A model generated the notes under the pieces. That model was not told the origin of the DNA and searched no databases. It saw only the letters and a list, made by a program, of their open reading frames with translations. A stretch of DNA of 64,000 nucleotides from Hydrogenophaga sp. SL48. GTDB taxonomy: Bacteria > Pseudomonadota > Gammaproteobacteria > Burkholderiales > Burkholderiaceae_C. Positions 28,874 to 38,162 of this stretch are shown one piece after another. The translations under genes were made by a program, and so were the position numbers. The stretch is taken from assembly GCF_021729865.1 (NCBI RefSeq), contig NZ_CP063400.1, positions 3,224,001 through 3,288,000 of the forward strand. The letters are read 5' to 3'. The first letter of the stretch is position 1. The number at the start of each line of letters is the position of its first letter.

Positions 28874-29861
28874 GCTCGACGAACCTGTGACCGAAGTGGG
28901 CCTGCTGCTCTACCCCGAAGCGCAGTCATCAGCGGTGCTGGGCCTGACCGACCTGCTCGGGGTCGCGGGGAGCATCGCTGTGGGCCACAGCGGACAGCCT
29001 CGCCTTCCCCTGCGGATCAGCCATTGGCAGCTGTCCGGCCCGGGCGAAACGCCCACGCGTGTCTGGGACAGCGCCCCACTGGCGAGCGGCCATGTGTCGG
29101 CGCTGATTGCGCCGCCGACCCTGGCAGCCCCCATCAGCGCGGAGGCCGCAGCACCGTGGGTGCCCTGGTTGCAGGCTTGCCATGCAAACGGCGCGCTGCT
29201 GGGTTCGGTGTGCGCCGGCGCCTTCCTGCTGGCGGAGACCGGGCTGCTGTCGGCGCGCACGGCGACGACGCACTGGAATCACGCCGAACTGTTCCAAAGC
29301 CGGTTCCCCAGCGTTCGACTGGACACCGACCGGCTCGTCATTGACGACGGAGACATCATCACGGCCGGGGGCGTCATGGCCTGGACCGATCTGGGCCTGC
29401 GTCTGGTCGATCGTTTCCTCGGCCCCACCGTCATGATCGAGACGGCCCAGATGCTGTTGATCGACCCGCCAGGCCGGGAGCAACGCTACTACAGCGTGTT
29501 CTCTCCCCGGCTGACGCATGGCGACACCGCCATCCTCAAGGCGCAACATTGGCTGCAAAGCACCGCAGCGAAGGACATGTCCCTGCCCACCCTGGCGGCC
29601 CGTGCGCAACTGGAGGAAAGAACCTTTCTGCGCCGCTTCCAGAAAGCGACCGGCATGACCACCACAGAGTATGGCCAGCGCTTGCGCGTTGGCCATGCCC
29701 GGCAGTTGTTGCAGTTCGGTACCCTGTCCATCGAGCGCATTGCCTGGGAAGTGGGCTACAGCGACCCCAGCGCATTTCGCAAGGTCTTCGCCCGCATCGT
29801 GGGACTGACCCCTGGCGAGTACCGCAGCCGGTTCAGTCCTTCCGGGGTGCGAAAAGCCTAG
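28872..29861 (+). CDS. GlxA-family transcriptional regulator (DJ-1/PfpI sensor plus AraC HTH)
   Basis: 329 residues. The N-terminal class I glutamine-amidotransferase-like (DJ-1/PfpI) domain covers about residues 8-190 and has the nucleophile-elbow sequence [16 protein letters not shown] and [13 protein letters not shown]. The C-terminal AraC HTH covers about 220-320 ([81 protein letters not shown]). No good ribosome site precedes the ATG at 28872; a GTG a few codons inside is an alternative. It is divergent from the isochorismatase-like gene, its likely target. Confidence 0.88.
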   Translation: MLDEPVTEVGLLLYPEAQSSAVLGLTDLLGVAGSIAVGHSGQPRLPLRISHWQLSGPGETPTRVWDSAPLASGHVSALIAPPTLAAPISAEAAAPWVPWLQACHANGALLGSVCAGAFLLAETGLLSARTATTHWNHAELFQSRFPSVRLDTDRLVIDDGDIITAGGVMAWTDLGLRLVDRFLGPTVMIETAQMLLIDPPGREQRYYSVFSPRLTHGDTAILKAQHWLQSTAAKDMSLPTLAARAQLEERTFLRRFQKATGMTTTEYGQRLRVGHARQLLQFGTLSIERIAWEVGYSDPSAFRKVFARIVGLTPGEYRSRFSPSGVRKA

Positions 29862-29908
29862 CGAACATCCCGACGACGACCCGCGGCCCACTACTCATCA
29901 ACCCGCCG

Positions 29909-30137
29909 ATGCAAGACGACCTGTTCCGGCATCGTCTGGGACGAGGGACCGTACACCGAAGCGGTACTGGCCAGGAACGGCCTGTCGGCCTGCGCGCAGC
30001 ACCCGCTGCTGCACTGCCTGGGCGTCGACCGGTCGTTCTACCTCCCGCGGACCGAAGGGCAGTGCACGCGCCACGCCGACCAGGTGCCGGACGACTTTGG
30101 CTTCGTGGTCAAGGCGCCGGCGCTGGCGCCGCGCTGA
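29909..30137 (+). pseudogene. DUF72 gene remnant B (internal deletion, frameshift, 3' truncation)
   Basis: Starts with ATG CAA GAC GAC CTG TTC (MQDDLF). One base later and out of frame, it jumps to GIVWDEGPYTEAVLARNGLSACAQH...CLGVDRSFYLP, continuing to VPDDFGFVVKAPALAPR and a stop at 30135-30137. This matches residues about 73-133 of the intact DUF72 protein (GIVWDEGPYSEAVLAKNGLSAYAQH). About 66 codons are deleted at the junction and the C-terminal two thirds are missing. It abuts the 3' end of the Tad locus. Confidence 0.8.
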
Positions 30138-30140
30138 GAA

Positions 30141-31301
30141 TCAGCTGATCGGTCGCACCGCCGGCGCGGTCTGGGCCACCTGGGCAGCGTCGCCACCGAG
30201 CCAGGCCGCAATCGCCCGTCCGGCGGCATCCTTGCCCAGCACCAGGCGCAGGCTCATGTGGCGGTCCAGTCGCGCGACCGGCACCAGCTTGACCTGCACC
30301 GGCAGGCGGTCTGCCACCGCCTGCACCGCGGCGTCCTGTCCCGGCAGGTATTCGATCTGGGTTTGCGGGAAGCGGTAGTGCCTGGCGTTGGTCAGCCGGG
30401 CGGAGACCACGCCGTCCTGCGCCAGCCGGTCCGCCGTGCGGCGGGCCAGTTGCGCCACACCCGCGCCGTTGGAGACCTCCAGCCGGGACGCCCCATCGGC
30501 CGAGGCGGTCACCGAGCGGGTGAACGAGGCCATTTCGCGCGTGAACACCAGCCGGTGCCCTGGCTGCGGCTCCGGCATGGGCTGGACCTCGGCGATCTCG
30601 CGGACATCCGGCGCGGCCGCCGGCTCGGCCTGGGCCACCAGGTTCAGGTTGGACAGCGTGCTCGACAGGCGCAGCTCGTAGACCTGCGGCGCCACGGCCA
30701 CGATCTGGGGCACATGCCCGCCGGTCACGGGCTCCACGGCCACGGCGGTGGTCACCGGGGCCACCTCCGCCGGATCGGTGGACTGGAACGGCGCGGCGGC
30801 CGCCAGCGCCTGCTCGCGGCGGGCCTGGTCCAGCAAGGCCAGGTTGCGCAGGGTCTGCTGGCTCAGCGGCTGCAGCTCGCGCGCCATGCGCAGCGCCACG
30901 TCGGCGTCGTCCAGCCGCTGTTCGCGCAGCAGCGTGTAGCCCAGGTTGTTGTGGATGTGCCCCGCCTTGGGGTCCAGATCCCGCGCCCGCACCAGCAGCT
31001 CGATGGCCTCGGCGGTGCGACCGTCCTGCGCCAGGATCACGCCCAGCCCATTGAGCGCCCCCACATGGTCGGGCGCCAGATCGAGCGCCCGCCGGTAGTG
31101 CCGCGCCGCCGTCGTCAGCTGGCCCAGCTCATGCGCCTGGCGCGCCTGCGCGTAGCTGTTTTGAGCGGCCGACATCTGGGGCGTGATCACCGGCGCCTGC
31201 GCGAACCGGACCACCGGTGGCTCGCGCGTGGCGGGCACCAGGCTGGCGCAGCCGAACAGACCGGCGAGGGGCAGCAGGGCGAACGTGGTCTTGAGTTTCA
31301 T
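30141..31301 (-). CDS. tadD: TPR lipoprotein of the Tad locus (TadD-like) with LytR_C-like domain
   Basis: 386 residues. A lipoprotein signal with Cys18 in LFGCAS anchors it to a membrane, probably the outer. Three or four TPR repeats follow at residues about 48-165 (SYAQARQAHELGQLTTAARHYRRALDLAPDHVGALNGLGVILAQ...). A Pro/Ala linker leads to a C-terminal LytR_C-like domain (SRLEVSNGAGVAQLARRTADRLAQDGVVSARLTN). TadD-type lipoproteins support secretin assembly in Flp pili. It is the last gene of the minus-strand tad run, 24 bp after tadC. The LytR_C addition is unusual for TadD. Confidence 0.82.
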   Translation of the reverse strand: MKLKTTFALLPLAGLFGCASLVPATREPPVVRFAQAPVITPQMSAAQNSYAQARQAHELGQLTTAARHYRRALDLAPDHVGALNGLGVILAQDGRTAEAIELLVRARDLDPKAGHIHNNLGYTLLREQRLDDADVALRMARELQPLSQQTLRNLALLDQARREQALAAAAPFQSTDPAEVAPVTTAVAVEPVTGGHVPQIVAVAPQVYELRLSSTLSNLNLVAQAEPAAAPDVREIAEVQPMPEPQPGHRLVFTREMASFTRSVTASADGASRLEVSNGAGVAQLARRTADRLAQDGVVSARLTNARHYRFPQTQIEYLPGQDAAVQAVADRLPVQVKLVPVARLDRHMSLRLVLGKDAAGRAIAAWLGGDAAQVAQTAPAVRPIS

Positions 31302-31325
31302 GGTGCGGTGCTCCTTGTGCAGGCT

Positions 31326-32285
31326 TCAACCATTGCCGCCCATGGTGGGCAGCAGGACACGGTAGATGCTGATCATGGCCGGCCCCATGAGCACCAGCAT
31401 CAGCGACGGGAAGATGAAGAAGATCAGCGGGAACAGCAGCTTGAGCGGGATCTTGGCGGCCCGTTCCTCGGCCCGCAGGCGGCGGTGGGTGCGCATGGTC
31501 TCGCCCTGGATGCGCAAGGCCTCGGCCACGTTGGTGCCGAAGCGGTCGGCCTGCACGATCATGGCGACGAAGGAGGCCACGTCGTCCACCGCGGTGCGCA
31601 GCGCGAGGTTGCGCAGCGCCAGCTCGCGCTTGACGCCCATGCGCAGCTCCAGCGCCACCAGGTTGAGCTCCTCTTCGAGCGCCACGCTGCGCAGGCCGAT
31701 CTCGCTGGCCGCCCGGTTCATGGCCGCGTCCAGCCCCAGGCCGGCCTCCACGCACACGGTCATCAGGTCCAGCGCGTCGGGCAAGGCGTCCTGCACCTCG
31801 GTCTTGCGCCAGTCCACCAGCCGCGCCAGCACCCCGTTGGGCAGGTAGTAGCCGATCGTCGCGAGCAGCAGCAGCATGAAGACCTGCGGGTACGTGCCCA
31901 TCTTGACCGCGGCCGCACCGGTGCCCAGCAGGAACAGGGCCGGGAGGCCGAGCGCCAGCACCGTCTTGGCGGCAAAAAACAGCGCCGGCCAGCTCTTCTC
32001 GCGCAAGCCGGCGTGCATGAACCGCAGCCGCAGGCTCGAATCTTCCCAGCCCTCCTTGGGGGCCGAGAGCTTGGCCATCGGTCCGACCGCCTTGACCACC
32101 TTGGCGTGCCATTCGACGTTGCCTTCGAGGCCCAGGGTCTTCTCGGCCGGACCCTCCATCTGGTTCAGGCGCTCCTGCACCCCCGAGCGGCGGCCGAACC
32201 ACAGCCCCAGGCCGAGGATCAGCCCCACCACCGCCAGGAACACCAGCCCCAGCAACGACCATTGAGTGCCTGTGAGTTGGGCCAT
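31326..32285 (-). CDS. tadC: Tad pilus inner-membrane platform protein TadC
   Basis: 319-residue membrane protein with the type II secretion F domain. An N-terminal TM (LLGLVFLAVVGLILGLGLWFG), two central TMs, the cytoplasmic T2SF helices (DALDLMTVCVEAGLGLDAAMNRAASEIG...ALRNLALRTAVDDVASFVAMIVQADRFGTNVAEALRIQ) and a C-terminal TM pair are visible. With TadB it forms the platform on which the TadA ATPase acts. It starts 3 bp after tadB and is the usual size. Confidence 0.93.
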   Translation of the reverse strand: MAQLTGTQWSLLGLVFLAVVGLILGLGLWFGRRSGVQERLNQMEGPAEKTLGLEGNVEWHAKVVKAVGPMAKLSAPKEGWEDSSLRLRFMHAGLREKSWPALFFAAKTVLALGLPALFLLGTGAAAVKMGTYPQVFMLLLLATIGYYLPNGVLARLVDWRKTEVQDALPDALDLMTVCVEAGLGLDAAMNRAASEIGLRSVALEEELNLVALELRMGVKRELALRNLALRTAVDDVASFVAMIVQADRFGTNVAEALRIQGETMRTHRRLRAEERAAKIPLKLLFPLIFFIFPSLMLVLMGPAMISIYRVLLPTMGGNG

Positions 32286-32288
32286 GGT

Positions 32289-33266
32289 TCAGACCTTGAT
32301 GTTGATGATGCGCCACATCACCAGAACGCCCAGTGCCATCAGCGCGAGGGCACCATAGACCAGCATCAGCCCGGCTTCGTCGGTGAACAGCACGCGCAGG
32401 TAACCGGGGTTGAGCAGGCCGATCACCGTGGCGACCCCGAACGGCAGCAGGGTCAGGATCCAGGCCGACAGCTTGCCTTCGGCCGCCAGCACCCGCACCT
32501 TGGCGAACAGCTTGAAGCGCTCGCGCACCAGCTCGGCGAGTTTGGCCAGCAGCTCGGCCAGGTTGCCGCCGGTCTCGCGCTGGATCACCACCGCCATCAC
32601 GAAGTAGCGGACATCGGGGCTGGGCACGCGCGCGGCCAGGTTGCTCAGGGCACTTTCGACCGACACCCCGAAGCCCACCTCGTCGGAGGTGATGCGGAAC
32701 TCGGCGGCGACCGGCTGCGGCGACTCGGTGCCCACCATCGCCAGCGCCACCGGGAACGCATGCCCCGCCCGCAGCGCGCGCGAGATCAGGTCCATGGCCT
32801 CGGGCAGCTGTGCCTCGATCTTGCGCAGCCGTTTGTTGCGACGGCGCACCAGCAGCAGCAGCGGCACCAGGCCCAGCAGCGTGGCCACCCCCAGCAGCAG
32901 GAACCAGGGCCAGCGCAGCAGCAGACCCAGCAGCACACCGCCGGAGAACAGCATCGCGCAGACGCCCAGGAAGTGCGAGACCGTGTTGTGGTCGCCCGCC
33001 TGCTGCATCAGCCGGTCCAGCTGGTGGGCGCGGGGAATGCTCAGCAGGATGCGCTGCACGGCCGGGCTGTCGCTGAGCATGCGCTGGCGCAGCAGCTTGA
33101 GCTCCACCTCGCCCACATGCCCGCCGGCGGAGATCGCGCGCAGGCGCTCCTCCACCCGCCGCACCTCGGGGCTCTTGGTGTCGCTCCAGTAGACGTAGGC
33201 GCCCTCCAGCAGCAGCACCACCGCCAGAAAACCCAACAGCACGAACAAGGTCAGGCTGAGGTTCAT
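32289..33266 (-). CDS. tadB: Tad pilus inner-membrane platform protein TadB
   Basis: 325-residue T2SF-domain protein, partner of TadC. It has an N-terminal TM (LFVLLGFLAVVLLLEGAYVYW), a central TM pair (MLFSGGVLLGLLLRWPWFLLLGVATLLGLVPLLLLV), the F-domain helices (LPEAMDLISRALRAGHAFPVALAMVG...YFVMAVVIQRETGGNLAELLAKLAELVRERFKLFAKVRVLAAEGKLSAWIL) and C-terminal TMs. It lies 4 bp after tadA and 3 bp before tadC, so the three are translated as a block. Confidence 0.93.
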   Translation of the reverse strand: MNLSLTLFVLLGFLAVVLLLEGAYVYWSDTKSPEVRRVEERLRAISAGGHVGEVELKLLRQRMLSDSPAVQRILLSIPRAHQLDRLMQQAGDHNTVSHFLGVCAMLFSGGVLLGLLLRWPWFLLLGVATLLGLVPLLLLVRRRNKRLRKIEAQLPEAMDLISRALRAGHAFPVALAMVGTESPQPVAAEFRITSDEVGFGVSVESALSNLAARVPSPDVRYFVMAVVIQRETGGNLAELLAKLAELVRERFKLFAKVRVLAAEGKLSAWILTLLPFGVATVIGLLNPGYLRVLFTDEAGLMLVYGALALMALGVLVMWRIINIKV

Positions 33267-33270
33267 GGCA

Positions 33271-34632
33271 TCACTCGAAGATCAGCGACGGATCGAAGGT
33301 GGCGTCGGGCACCGACAGCCCGAAGGCCTTGAGCCGGTCCATGAACTTGGGGCGCACACCGGTCGCCCGGTAGTGCCCCTTGACCGTGCCGTCCGGGCCC
33401 ATGCCGGTCTGCGTGAAGCGGTAGATCTCCTGCATGGTGATCACGTCGCCCTCCATGCCGGTGATCTCCTGCAGGCTGATGAGCTTGCGCCGGCCGTCGT
33501 TCAGGCGCGCGATCTGGACCACCGCGTTGATCGCCGAGCTGATCTGCTGGCGCATCGCGTCCTGCGGGATCGCGGCACCGCCGTAGGTCGCCATGTTCTC
33601 CAGGCGGGTCAGCGCGTCGCGCGGCGAGTTGGCGTGCACCGTGGCCATCGAGCCCTCGTGACCTGTGTTCATGGCCTGCAGCATGTCCAGCACCTCGGCG
33701 CCCCGCACCTCGCCCAGCACCACCCGGTCCGGGCGCATGCGCAGGCTGTTGCGCACCAGCGCGCGCTGGGTCACCTCCCCCTTGCCCTCGATGTTGGGCG
33801 GGCGCGTCTCCAGCCGCACCACGTGGGGCTGCTGCAGCTGCAGCTCGGCCGCGTCCTCGATGGTCACAATGCGCTCGTGGTGCGGGATCGAGGCCGACAG
33901 CACGTTGAGCAAGGTGGTCTTGCCGGTGCCCGTGCCGCCCGAGATCAGGATGTTCATCTTCGCCCTGACCATGGCCGAGAGCAGCTCGGCCACCGAGGGC
34001 GTGATCGAGCGTTTGTCGATCAGGTCGTGCATCGTGAGCGGCACCACCGCGAAGCGGCGGATCGACAGCAGCGGCCCGTCCAGCGCCAGCGGCGGAATGA
34101 TCGCGTTCACGCGCGAGCCGTCCTGCAGCCGGGCGTCCACCATCGGGCTGGACTCGTCGACCCGGCGCCCGATGCGCGAGACGATCTTGTCGATGATCTT
34201 CATCAGGTGGTCCGCGTCGGAGAACGCCACACCGGTGAGCTCCAGGCGGCCGCGCCGTTCGACAAACACCTGGAAGGGGCCGTTGACCAGGATGTCCGAC
34301 ACCGTCGGGTCGGCCAGCAGCGGCTCCAGCGGCCCCAGGCCCATGACCTCGTCCTGGATCTCCACCACCATGCGCCGCCGCTCGATCGCGTTGAGCGCGG
34401 CACCGGACTCCAGCAGCAGCTGCTCGACCAGGATGCCCAGCTCCTCGCGCAGGCGATCGGGCTTCATCGTGCCCATCACCTCCAGGTCGATGCGGCCCAG
34501 CAGCTGGTGGTGAACCCGGCTGCGCAAGGCGTGGAAGGCCGCCTGGTCCTGGCCAGGCTCTGCGGCATCGCGCCCCGGCTCGCCGGGCCGCAGCGGGCTG
34601 CGCAACTCGTGGGAGAGGTCTCTAAGGTTCAT
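33271..34632 (-). CDS. tadA: Tad pilus secretion ATPase TadA/CpaF
   Basis: 453-residue hexameric ATPase that drives Flp pilus extension and retraction. Walker A is GGTGTGKTT (residues 232-240). The Asp-box region VTIEDAAEL and the Walker B region [34 protein letters not shown] follow. The N-terminal CpaF domain ([30 protein letters not shown]) is typical. The ATG at 34632 ([11 protein letters not shown]) is chosen over an in-frame TTG at 34680, which would start 2 bp after the cpaE stop without a ribosome site. Confidence 0.94.
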   Translation of the reverse strand: MNLRDLSHELRSPLRPGEPGRDAAEPGQDQAAFHALRSRVHHQLLGRIDLEVMGTMKPDRLREELGILVEQLLLESGAALNAIERRRMVVEIQDEVMGLGPLEPLLADPTVSDILVNGPFQVFVERRGRLELTGVAFSDADHLMKIIDKIVSRIGRRVDESSPMVDARLQDGSRVNAIIPPLALDGPLLSIRRFAVVPLTMHDLIDKRSITPSVAELLSAMVRAKMNILISGGTGTGKTTLLNVLSASIPHHERIVTIEDAAELQLQQPHVVRLETRPPNIEGKGEVTQRALVRNSLRMRPDRVVLGEVRGAEVLDMLQAMNTGHEGSMATVHANSPRDALTRLENMATYGGAAIPQDAMRQQISSAINAVVQIARLNDGRRKLISLQEITGMEGDVITMQEIYRFTQTGMGPDGTVKGHYRATGVRPKFMDRLKAFGLSVPDATFDPSLIFE

Positions 34633-34681
34633 GTCGGTCTTTCGGTCGGTGGACACGCGGGGCGGCTGCCGGTCGGACAAC

Positions 34682-35854
34682 TCACATGCCGCCGGTCAGG
34701 GTGGCAAACCAGCTCTTTTCCGGCCGGACATGGGCCGGAGACACATCCTGTGCCCACTGCTGGAGGGCACGCGAAACGGGGTCGCGGGGGCTGATGCGCG
34801 GCAGCGGGTCGCCCCGGTTGATCGCGTTGAGCACCGCCTCTTCGCTGGCCGGAATGTGCCGGGTGACCTTGAGGCCGATGGTCTTCTCGACATCCTCGGT
34901 GCGGATCAGCGCGCTCTTGGAATACCCGTTGATCACCAGCCGCAACTTGTCTTTGCCATAGCTCAGCTCGTCGAACACGGTGACCATCCGGCGGGCGTCC
35001 TTGAGCGCCGGCAGGGTCTGCTCCACGATCAGCACCACACGGTCGGCCATGTCCAGGGCCTTGATCGTGGCCGGGTCCAGGGTGCGCCCCAGGTCCAGCA
35101 GGATGAAGTCGTACTCGGTGTGCGCCAGCCGGATCATGGCGGCCACGTTGTCCGCGGTCACGCCCTCCAGCTGGTACGGCAACTCGGGCGCGACCAGCAA
35201 GTCCAGGTTCTCGCGCACCTTGAGCACGCTGGCATCGAGCAGCGCGGCGTCCATCCGGTGCGCCTGCCGCGCCAGGTCCACCACACTGGCCGGCGCCTTG
35301 CGGTCGGTCAGGTAGGTGGCGGCATCGCCGAAGTACAGGTTGAGGTCGATCAGCAGCACCCGGCGGCCGCTCTTGGCCAGCAGGTAGCCCAGGTTCGTCG
35401 CCAGGAAGGTGGCGCCGCAGCCCCCCTTGGCCGACAGGAAGGCATGCACCTCGCCGGAGCGATCGGAGAAGCGCGACGAGTTCGCCTGGGCATCCCGCAG
35501 GTAGTCCTGCGCCAGCTTCAGCGTGTCGGACGTCAGCGGCGCTTCCAGCACGTCGCGGACCCCGGCCCGCATCGCGCGCTTGAGCGCGTTCATCGACGCG
35601 TCGGCCGTCACCAGCAGCACCATCACGCCCGGAACCCGTTGTGTGGCCGCGTCGATCAGCTCGTAGGCCGATTCGTCGGGCTGATCCAGGTCCAGCAGCA
35701 GCACGTCGGGCTGCTCTTTCTGCATCACCGCCAGCGCATTGCGGGCCCCCCCCACATGCACCGTGATCTCCACCCCGGACGGGCTGGCGCATTCGTTCAA
35801 CACCCGCTGGCGTTGTTCAGCGGTGGCACAGATCAGAGAGAACTTGGTGGTCAT
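34682..35854 (-). CDS. cpaE: Tad pilus localisation protein TadZ/CpaE (atypical ParA-like ATPase)
   Basis: 390 residues. The N-terminal atypical receiver-like domain is about 1-125 (SLICATAEQRQRVLNEC...DVLLLDLDQPDESAYELIDAATQRVPGVMVLLVTAD). A MinD/ParA-like domain follows, with LSAKGGCGATFLATNLGYLLAKSGRRVLLIDLNLYFGD. The deviant Walker A reads KGGCGAT, with Ala where ParA has the second Lys, as is often seen in TadZ/CpaE. The protein marks the pole or site where the pilus machine assembles. The ATG at 35854 replaces a TTG three codons earlier. Confidence 0.9.
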   Translation of the reverse strand: MTTKFSLICATAEQRQRVLNECASPSGVEITVHVGGARNALAVMQKEQPDVLLLDLDQPDESAYELIDAATQRVPGVMVLLVTADASMNALKRAMRAGVRDVLEAPLTSDTLKLAQDYLRDAQANSSRFSDRSGEVHAFLSAKGGCGATFLATNLGYLLAKSGRRVLLIDLNLYFGDAATYLTDRKAPASVVDLARQAHRMDAALLDASVLKVRENLDLLVAPELPYQLEGVTADNVAAMIRLAHTEYDFILLDLGRTLDPATIKALDMADRVVLIVEQTLPALKDARRMVTVFDELSYGKDKLRLVINGYSKSALIRTEDVEKTIGLKVTRHIPASEEAVLNAINRGDPLPRISPRDPVSRALQQWAQDVSPAHVRPEKSWFATLTGGM

Positions 35855-35890
35855 GCGAAACAATCTGAAAGGAAAGGGGCCGTTGCAGGT

Positions 35891-36352
35891 TCAGGGACAC
35901 ACCGGGTTGCCGGTGCTGTTCATGTACTCGCGCGGCAGGCTGGTCGGGAACTCGGGGATCGGCAGCGGCAGGCCAAAGAACGGAATCAGGGGCGTGAAAT
36001 CCGCGTCCACGATGCGGGCGGTCACCGTGCGGCAGGTGTCGGTGGTGCAACTGGTTGGCTCGTAGTCCAGCACCATGCGGTCGGCCGCAATGCCGCCGCC
36101 GGTCATCGCGCTCATGCGGGCGCGGATGCCGGTGAGGTGGCTTTCGTCGTCGTCGATGCTGCACACCACGGCCAGCCGCGCGCCCAGGCGCGTGGCCTCG
36201 TTGGCGCCGTTGAGCAGGAACAGCCAGCGACCGAACTCCATGATGCCCAGCAGCAGCGTGAAGAACACCAGCGAAACGATGGCGAACTCGACGGCGGCCA
36301 CGCCGCGCTGCCCGAGGCGGCGGCTGGCAGACAGGCGGGTTGGCTGGATCAT
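35891..36352 (-). CDS. tadE: TadE-like pseudopilin (second of pair)
   Basis: 153 residues with the TadE signature: a short basic leader ending QRG, then the hydrophobic VAAVEFAIVSLVFFTLLLGIMEFGRWLFLLNGANEATRLGARLAVV. The EF and Glu-Phe-Gly pattern marks a prepilin-peptidase-processed minor pilin. Two Cys pairs occur in the periplasmic part (CSIDDDE, TSCTTDTCRT). It starts 8 bp after the neighbouring TadE-like gene. It could be called TadF; the families overlap. Confidence 0.85.
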   Translation of the reverse strand: MIQPTRLSASRRLGQRGVAAVEFAIVSLVFFTLLLGIMEFGRWLFLLNGANEATRLGARLAVVCSIDDDESHLTGIRARMSAMTGGGIAADRMVLDYEPTSCTTDTCRTVTARIVDADFTPLIPFFGLPLPIPEFPTSLPREYMNSTGNPVCP

Positions 36353-36360
36353 GCCGTGCC

Positions 36361-36855
36361 TCAATTGGTGCTCGCCGCCATGGTGATGCCCACCGGCGAG
36401 TAGTTGATGCTGGGCACCACCCAGGGCACGACGGACGTGAAGGGGTAGCGGTTGTCGCCGGCACCGATCGTCACGGTGACCAGGCTGGTCGTGCCCTGGC
36501 CGGTCGAGATGTTGGCGTGGGTCGTCGGACACAGCACGGGGTCGCAGACGCTGATCATGGCCAGCGTCAGGTTGGGCACCAGCGGCGGCCGGTCCGCGCA
36601 ATCGAAGGCACCGCACAGCGCCAGCGAACGCGCGTTGAGGCGCAGGCCATCGGCCGTGAAGCCGGCGGGTGGGCTGGCGAGGTTCTGCTGCGAGAGGTGG
36701 CGCGCAGCGCCCCGGGAGGCCTTGACCAGGCCGTTGTAGAGGTACAGCGCCCGGCCCAGCTCGGTGATGCCGAAACACAGGATCAGCATGGGCAGCAGCA
36801 CGATGGCGAACTCCACCGCGATCGCGCCCCGTTGGGTCTGGTGTGCGCGTGCCAT
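36361..36855 (-). CDS. tadE: TadE-like pseudopilin (first of pair)
   Basis: 164 residues with the TadE leader and helix: MARAHQTQRGAIAVEFAIVLLPMLILCFGITELGRALYLYNGLVKASRGAARHLS. A periplasmic part with Cys residues (LALCGAFDCADRP, SVCDPVLCPTTH) follows. Paralogous in layout to the next gene. Such minor pilins are cleaved by the TadV/CpaA peptidase and needed for Flp pilus biogenesis. It begins 1 bp after the TadG-like gene. Confidence 0.86.
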   Translation of the reverse strand: MARAHQTQRGAIAVEFAIVLLPMLILCFGITELGRALYLYNGLVKASRGAARHLSQQNLASPPAGFTADGLRLNARSLALCGAFDCADRPPLVPNLTLAMISVCDPVLCPTTHANISTGQGTTSLVTVTIGAGDNRYPFTSVVPWVVPSINYSPVGITMAASTN

Positions 36856-36856
36856 G

Positions 36857-38134
36857 TCATTGCACCAGTTGGGGCACCAGGGGGCCGAAGGTGCCGGGCT
36901 CGCCGTTGGTGGCGCAAGGGCTGCCCGGGGATGTGCTCAGCCCCAGGAACTCCATCGCCGGCACCGGTGAACTGCCCAGCATGGGGTTGAGCATGAGCAC
37001 GCAGGCCCAGCCCTCGATCACCGGGTAACCGTCAAAGGCGCTGCAGTCCACCACCGGCGCCACCTGCACCCGCCGGTGCCGACCCTGGGACGCGTGCTGC
37101 GCCTGCGTGAGGCGGTTGTAGGGGTTGGGCGGACTCACCTGGTAGGGCATGGTGCCCGCGAGCGCCGTGCGGTAGTTGGGCACCCCGGCCTGCACGCCCG
37201 CGTAGGCGTTGGCGCCCGCCGGCCAGTTCGACAGGGTGTAGCCGTAACCGGTGAAGTCCGGTGGTGAGCTCGCCTGTTGCGGGTTGCCGGCGCCGGGACG
37301 GTACAGGCCGAAACGCGAGTTCCAGTGGGATTCGGCCGACGCCACCATGCCCGACTCGCCGACCTCGTCGCCCACGGAGGCATTGCACTGACCCGTTCCC
37401 GAGAGCAGGGAGGCCAGTTCCGAGGCGCCACCGGCCGGCGGGGTGAAGTCGATCCAGCCGAAGTTGCCGGTACCGTAGGGGGAGCCCGGGCCGGCGGGGG
37501 GGATCAGCCATTGCCCGACACTCAGTCCGAAGTTGTTGGCCGCCGTTCCGGTCGCCGACCTGCAGGCGGCCACCGGAATCGCACAGGCCGAGGCCGACGA
37601 CGCCAGCGTGGCCACCGCGCGCGCCGACACCGTCTGCGTGGTCAGCAGCGGGTTGAGCACCCGCATGAAGAACACCGGGATGTCGGTCAGCGGCAGACTG
37701 CACTGCACGAAAGCAGCGGTGTTCGGGTCGGCCGACGCCTGCGCCACATAGGGGCCGGCCAGGTCCTCGGAGAAGGTGATGTTCTCGGTCTGCACATTGA
37801 CCGTGTCGGTCTGGAAGTTCACCCGGTTCCGGATCGCGTCGATGTTGCCCTCCAGCGGGTTGACGCTCACCCCGCCGGTCGTGAACACCCGTCCGTAGGC
37901 GATCGCGCGGTCGAGCGCGTTGGGGTCGCTCTGGCCCGGGCGCAGCTGCGTCGAGGCGGCGAGCGCACAAGCGTCCATCGCGTTCTGCAGCTCGGTCTTG
38001 ATGATGAAGAACCGCCCCAGGTCGAGGGCCAGGCCGGCGAACCCGATCAGCACCGCCAGCGTGAGGCCCAGCATGATCGCGACCGCGCCGCGCTGGCGGG
38101 CAGCGGCGGGGTGGCGGAAGCGTCTTGCGTGCAT
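36857..38134 (-). CDS. tadG: TadG-like Flp pilus-assembly protein
   Basis: 425 residues. The N-terminal TadE/G-like segment (RQRGAVAIMLGLTLAVLIGFAGLALDLGRFFIIKTELQNAMDACALAAS) is followed by a long periplasmic region. Cys residues are at CSLPL, SACAIPVAACRS, GQCNASVGDE and VVDCSAFDG. No von Willebrand A domain with a clear MIDAS motif is seen, so it is a shorter or divergent TadG. It lies between a small lipoprotein gene and the TadE pair. Confidence 0.83.
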   Translation of the reverse strand: MHARRFRHPAAARQRGAVAIMLGLTLAVLIGFAGLALDLGRFFIIKTELQNAMDACALAASTQLRPGQSDPNALDRAIAYGRVFTTGGVSVNPLEGNIDAIRNRVNFQTDTVNVQTENITFSEDLAGPYVAQASADPNTAAFVQCSLPLTDIPVFFMRVLNPLLTTQTVSARAVATLASSASACAIPVAACRSATGTAANNFGLSVGQWLIPPAGPGSPYGTGNFGWIDFTPPAGGASELASLLSGTGQCNASVGDEVGESGMVASAESHWNSRFGLYRPGAGNPQQASSPPDFTGYGYTLSNWPAGANAYAGVQAGVPNYRTALAGTMPYQVSPPNPYNRLTQAQHASQGRHRRVQVAPVVDCSAFDGYPVIEGWACVLMLNPMLGSSPVPAMEFLGLSTSPGSPCATNGEPGTFGPLVPQLVQ

Positions 38135-38162
38135 GTGGTTCTCCCCGAAGGCCCGGTCCTGC

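Noticed and set aside
30258..33332. 1,024-codon plus-strand frame
   Set aside because: Antisense to the TPR lipoprotein, tadC and tadB, all firmly identified; low-complexity His/Gln/Arg composition.
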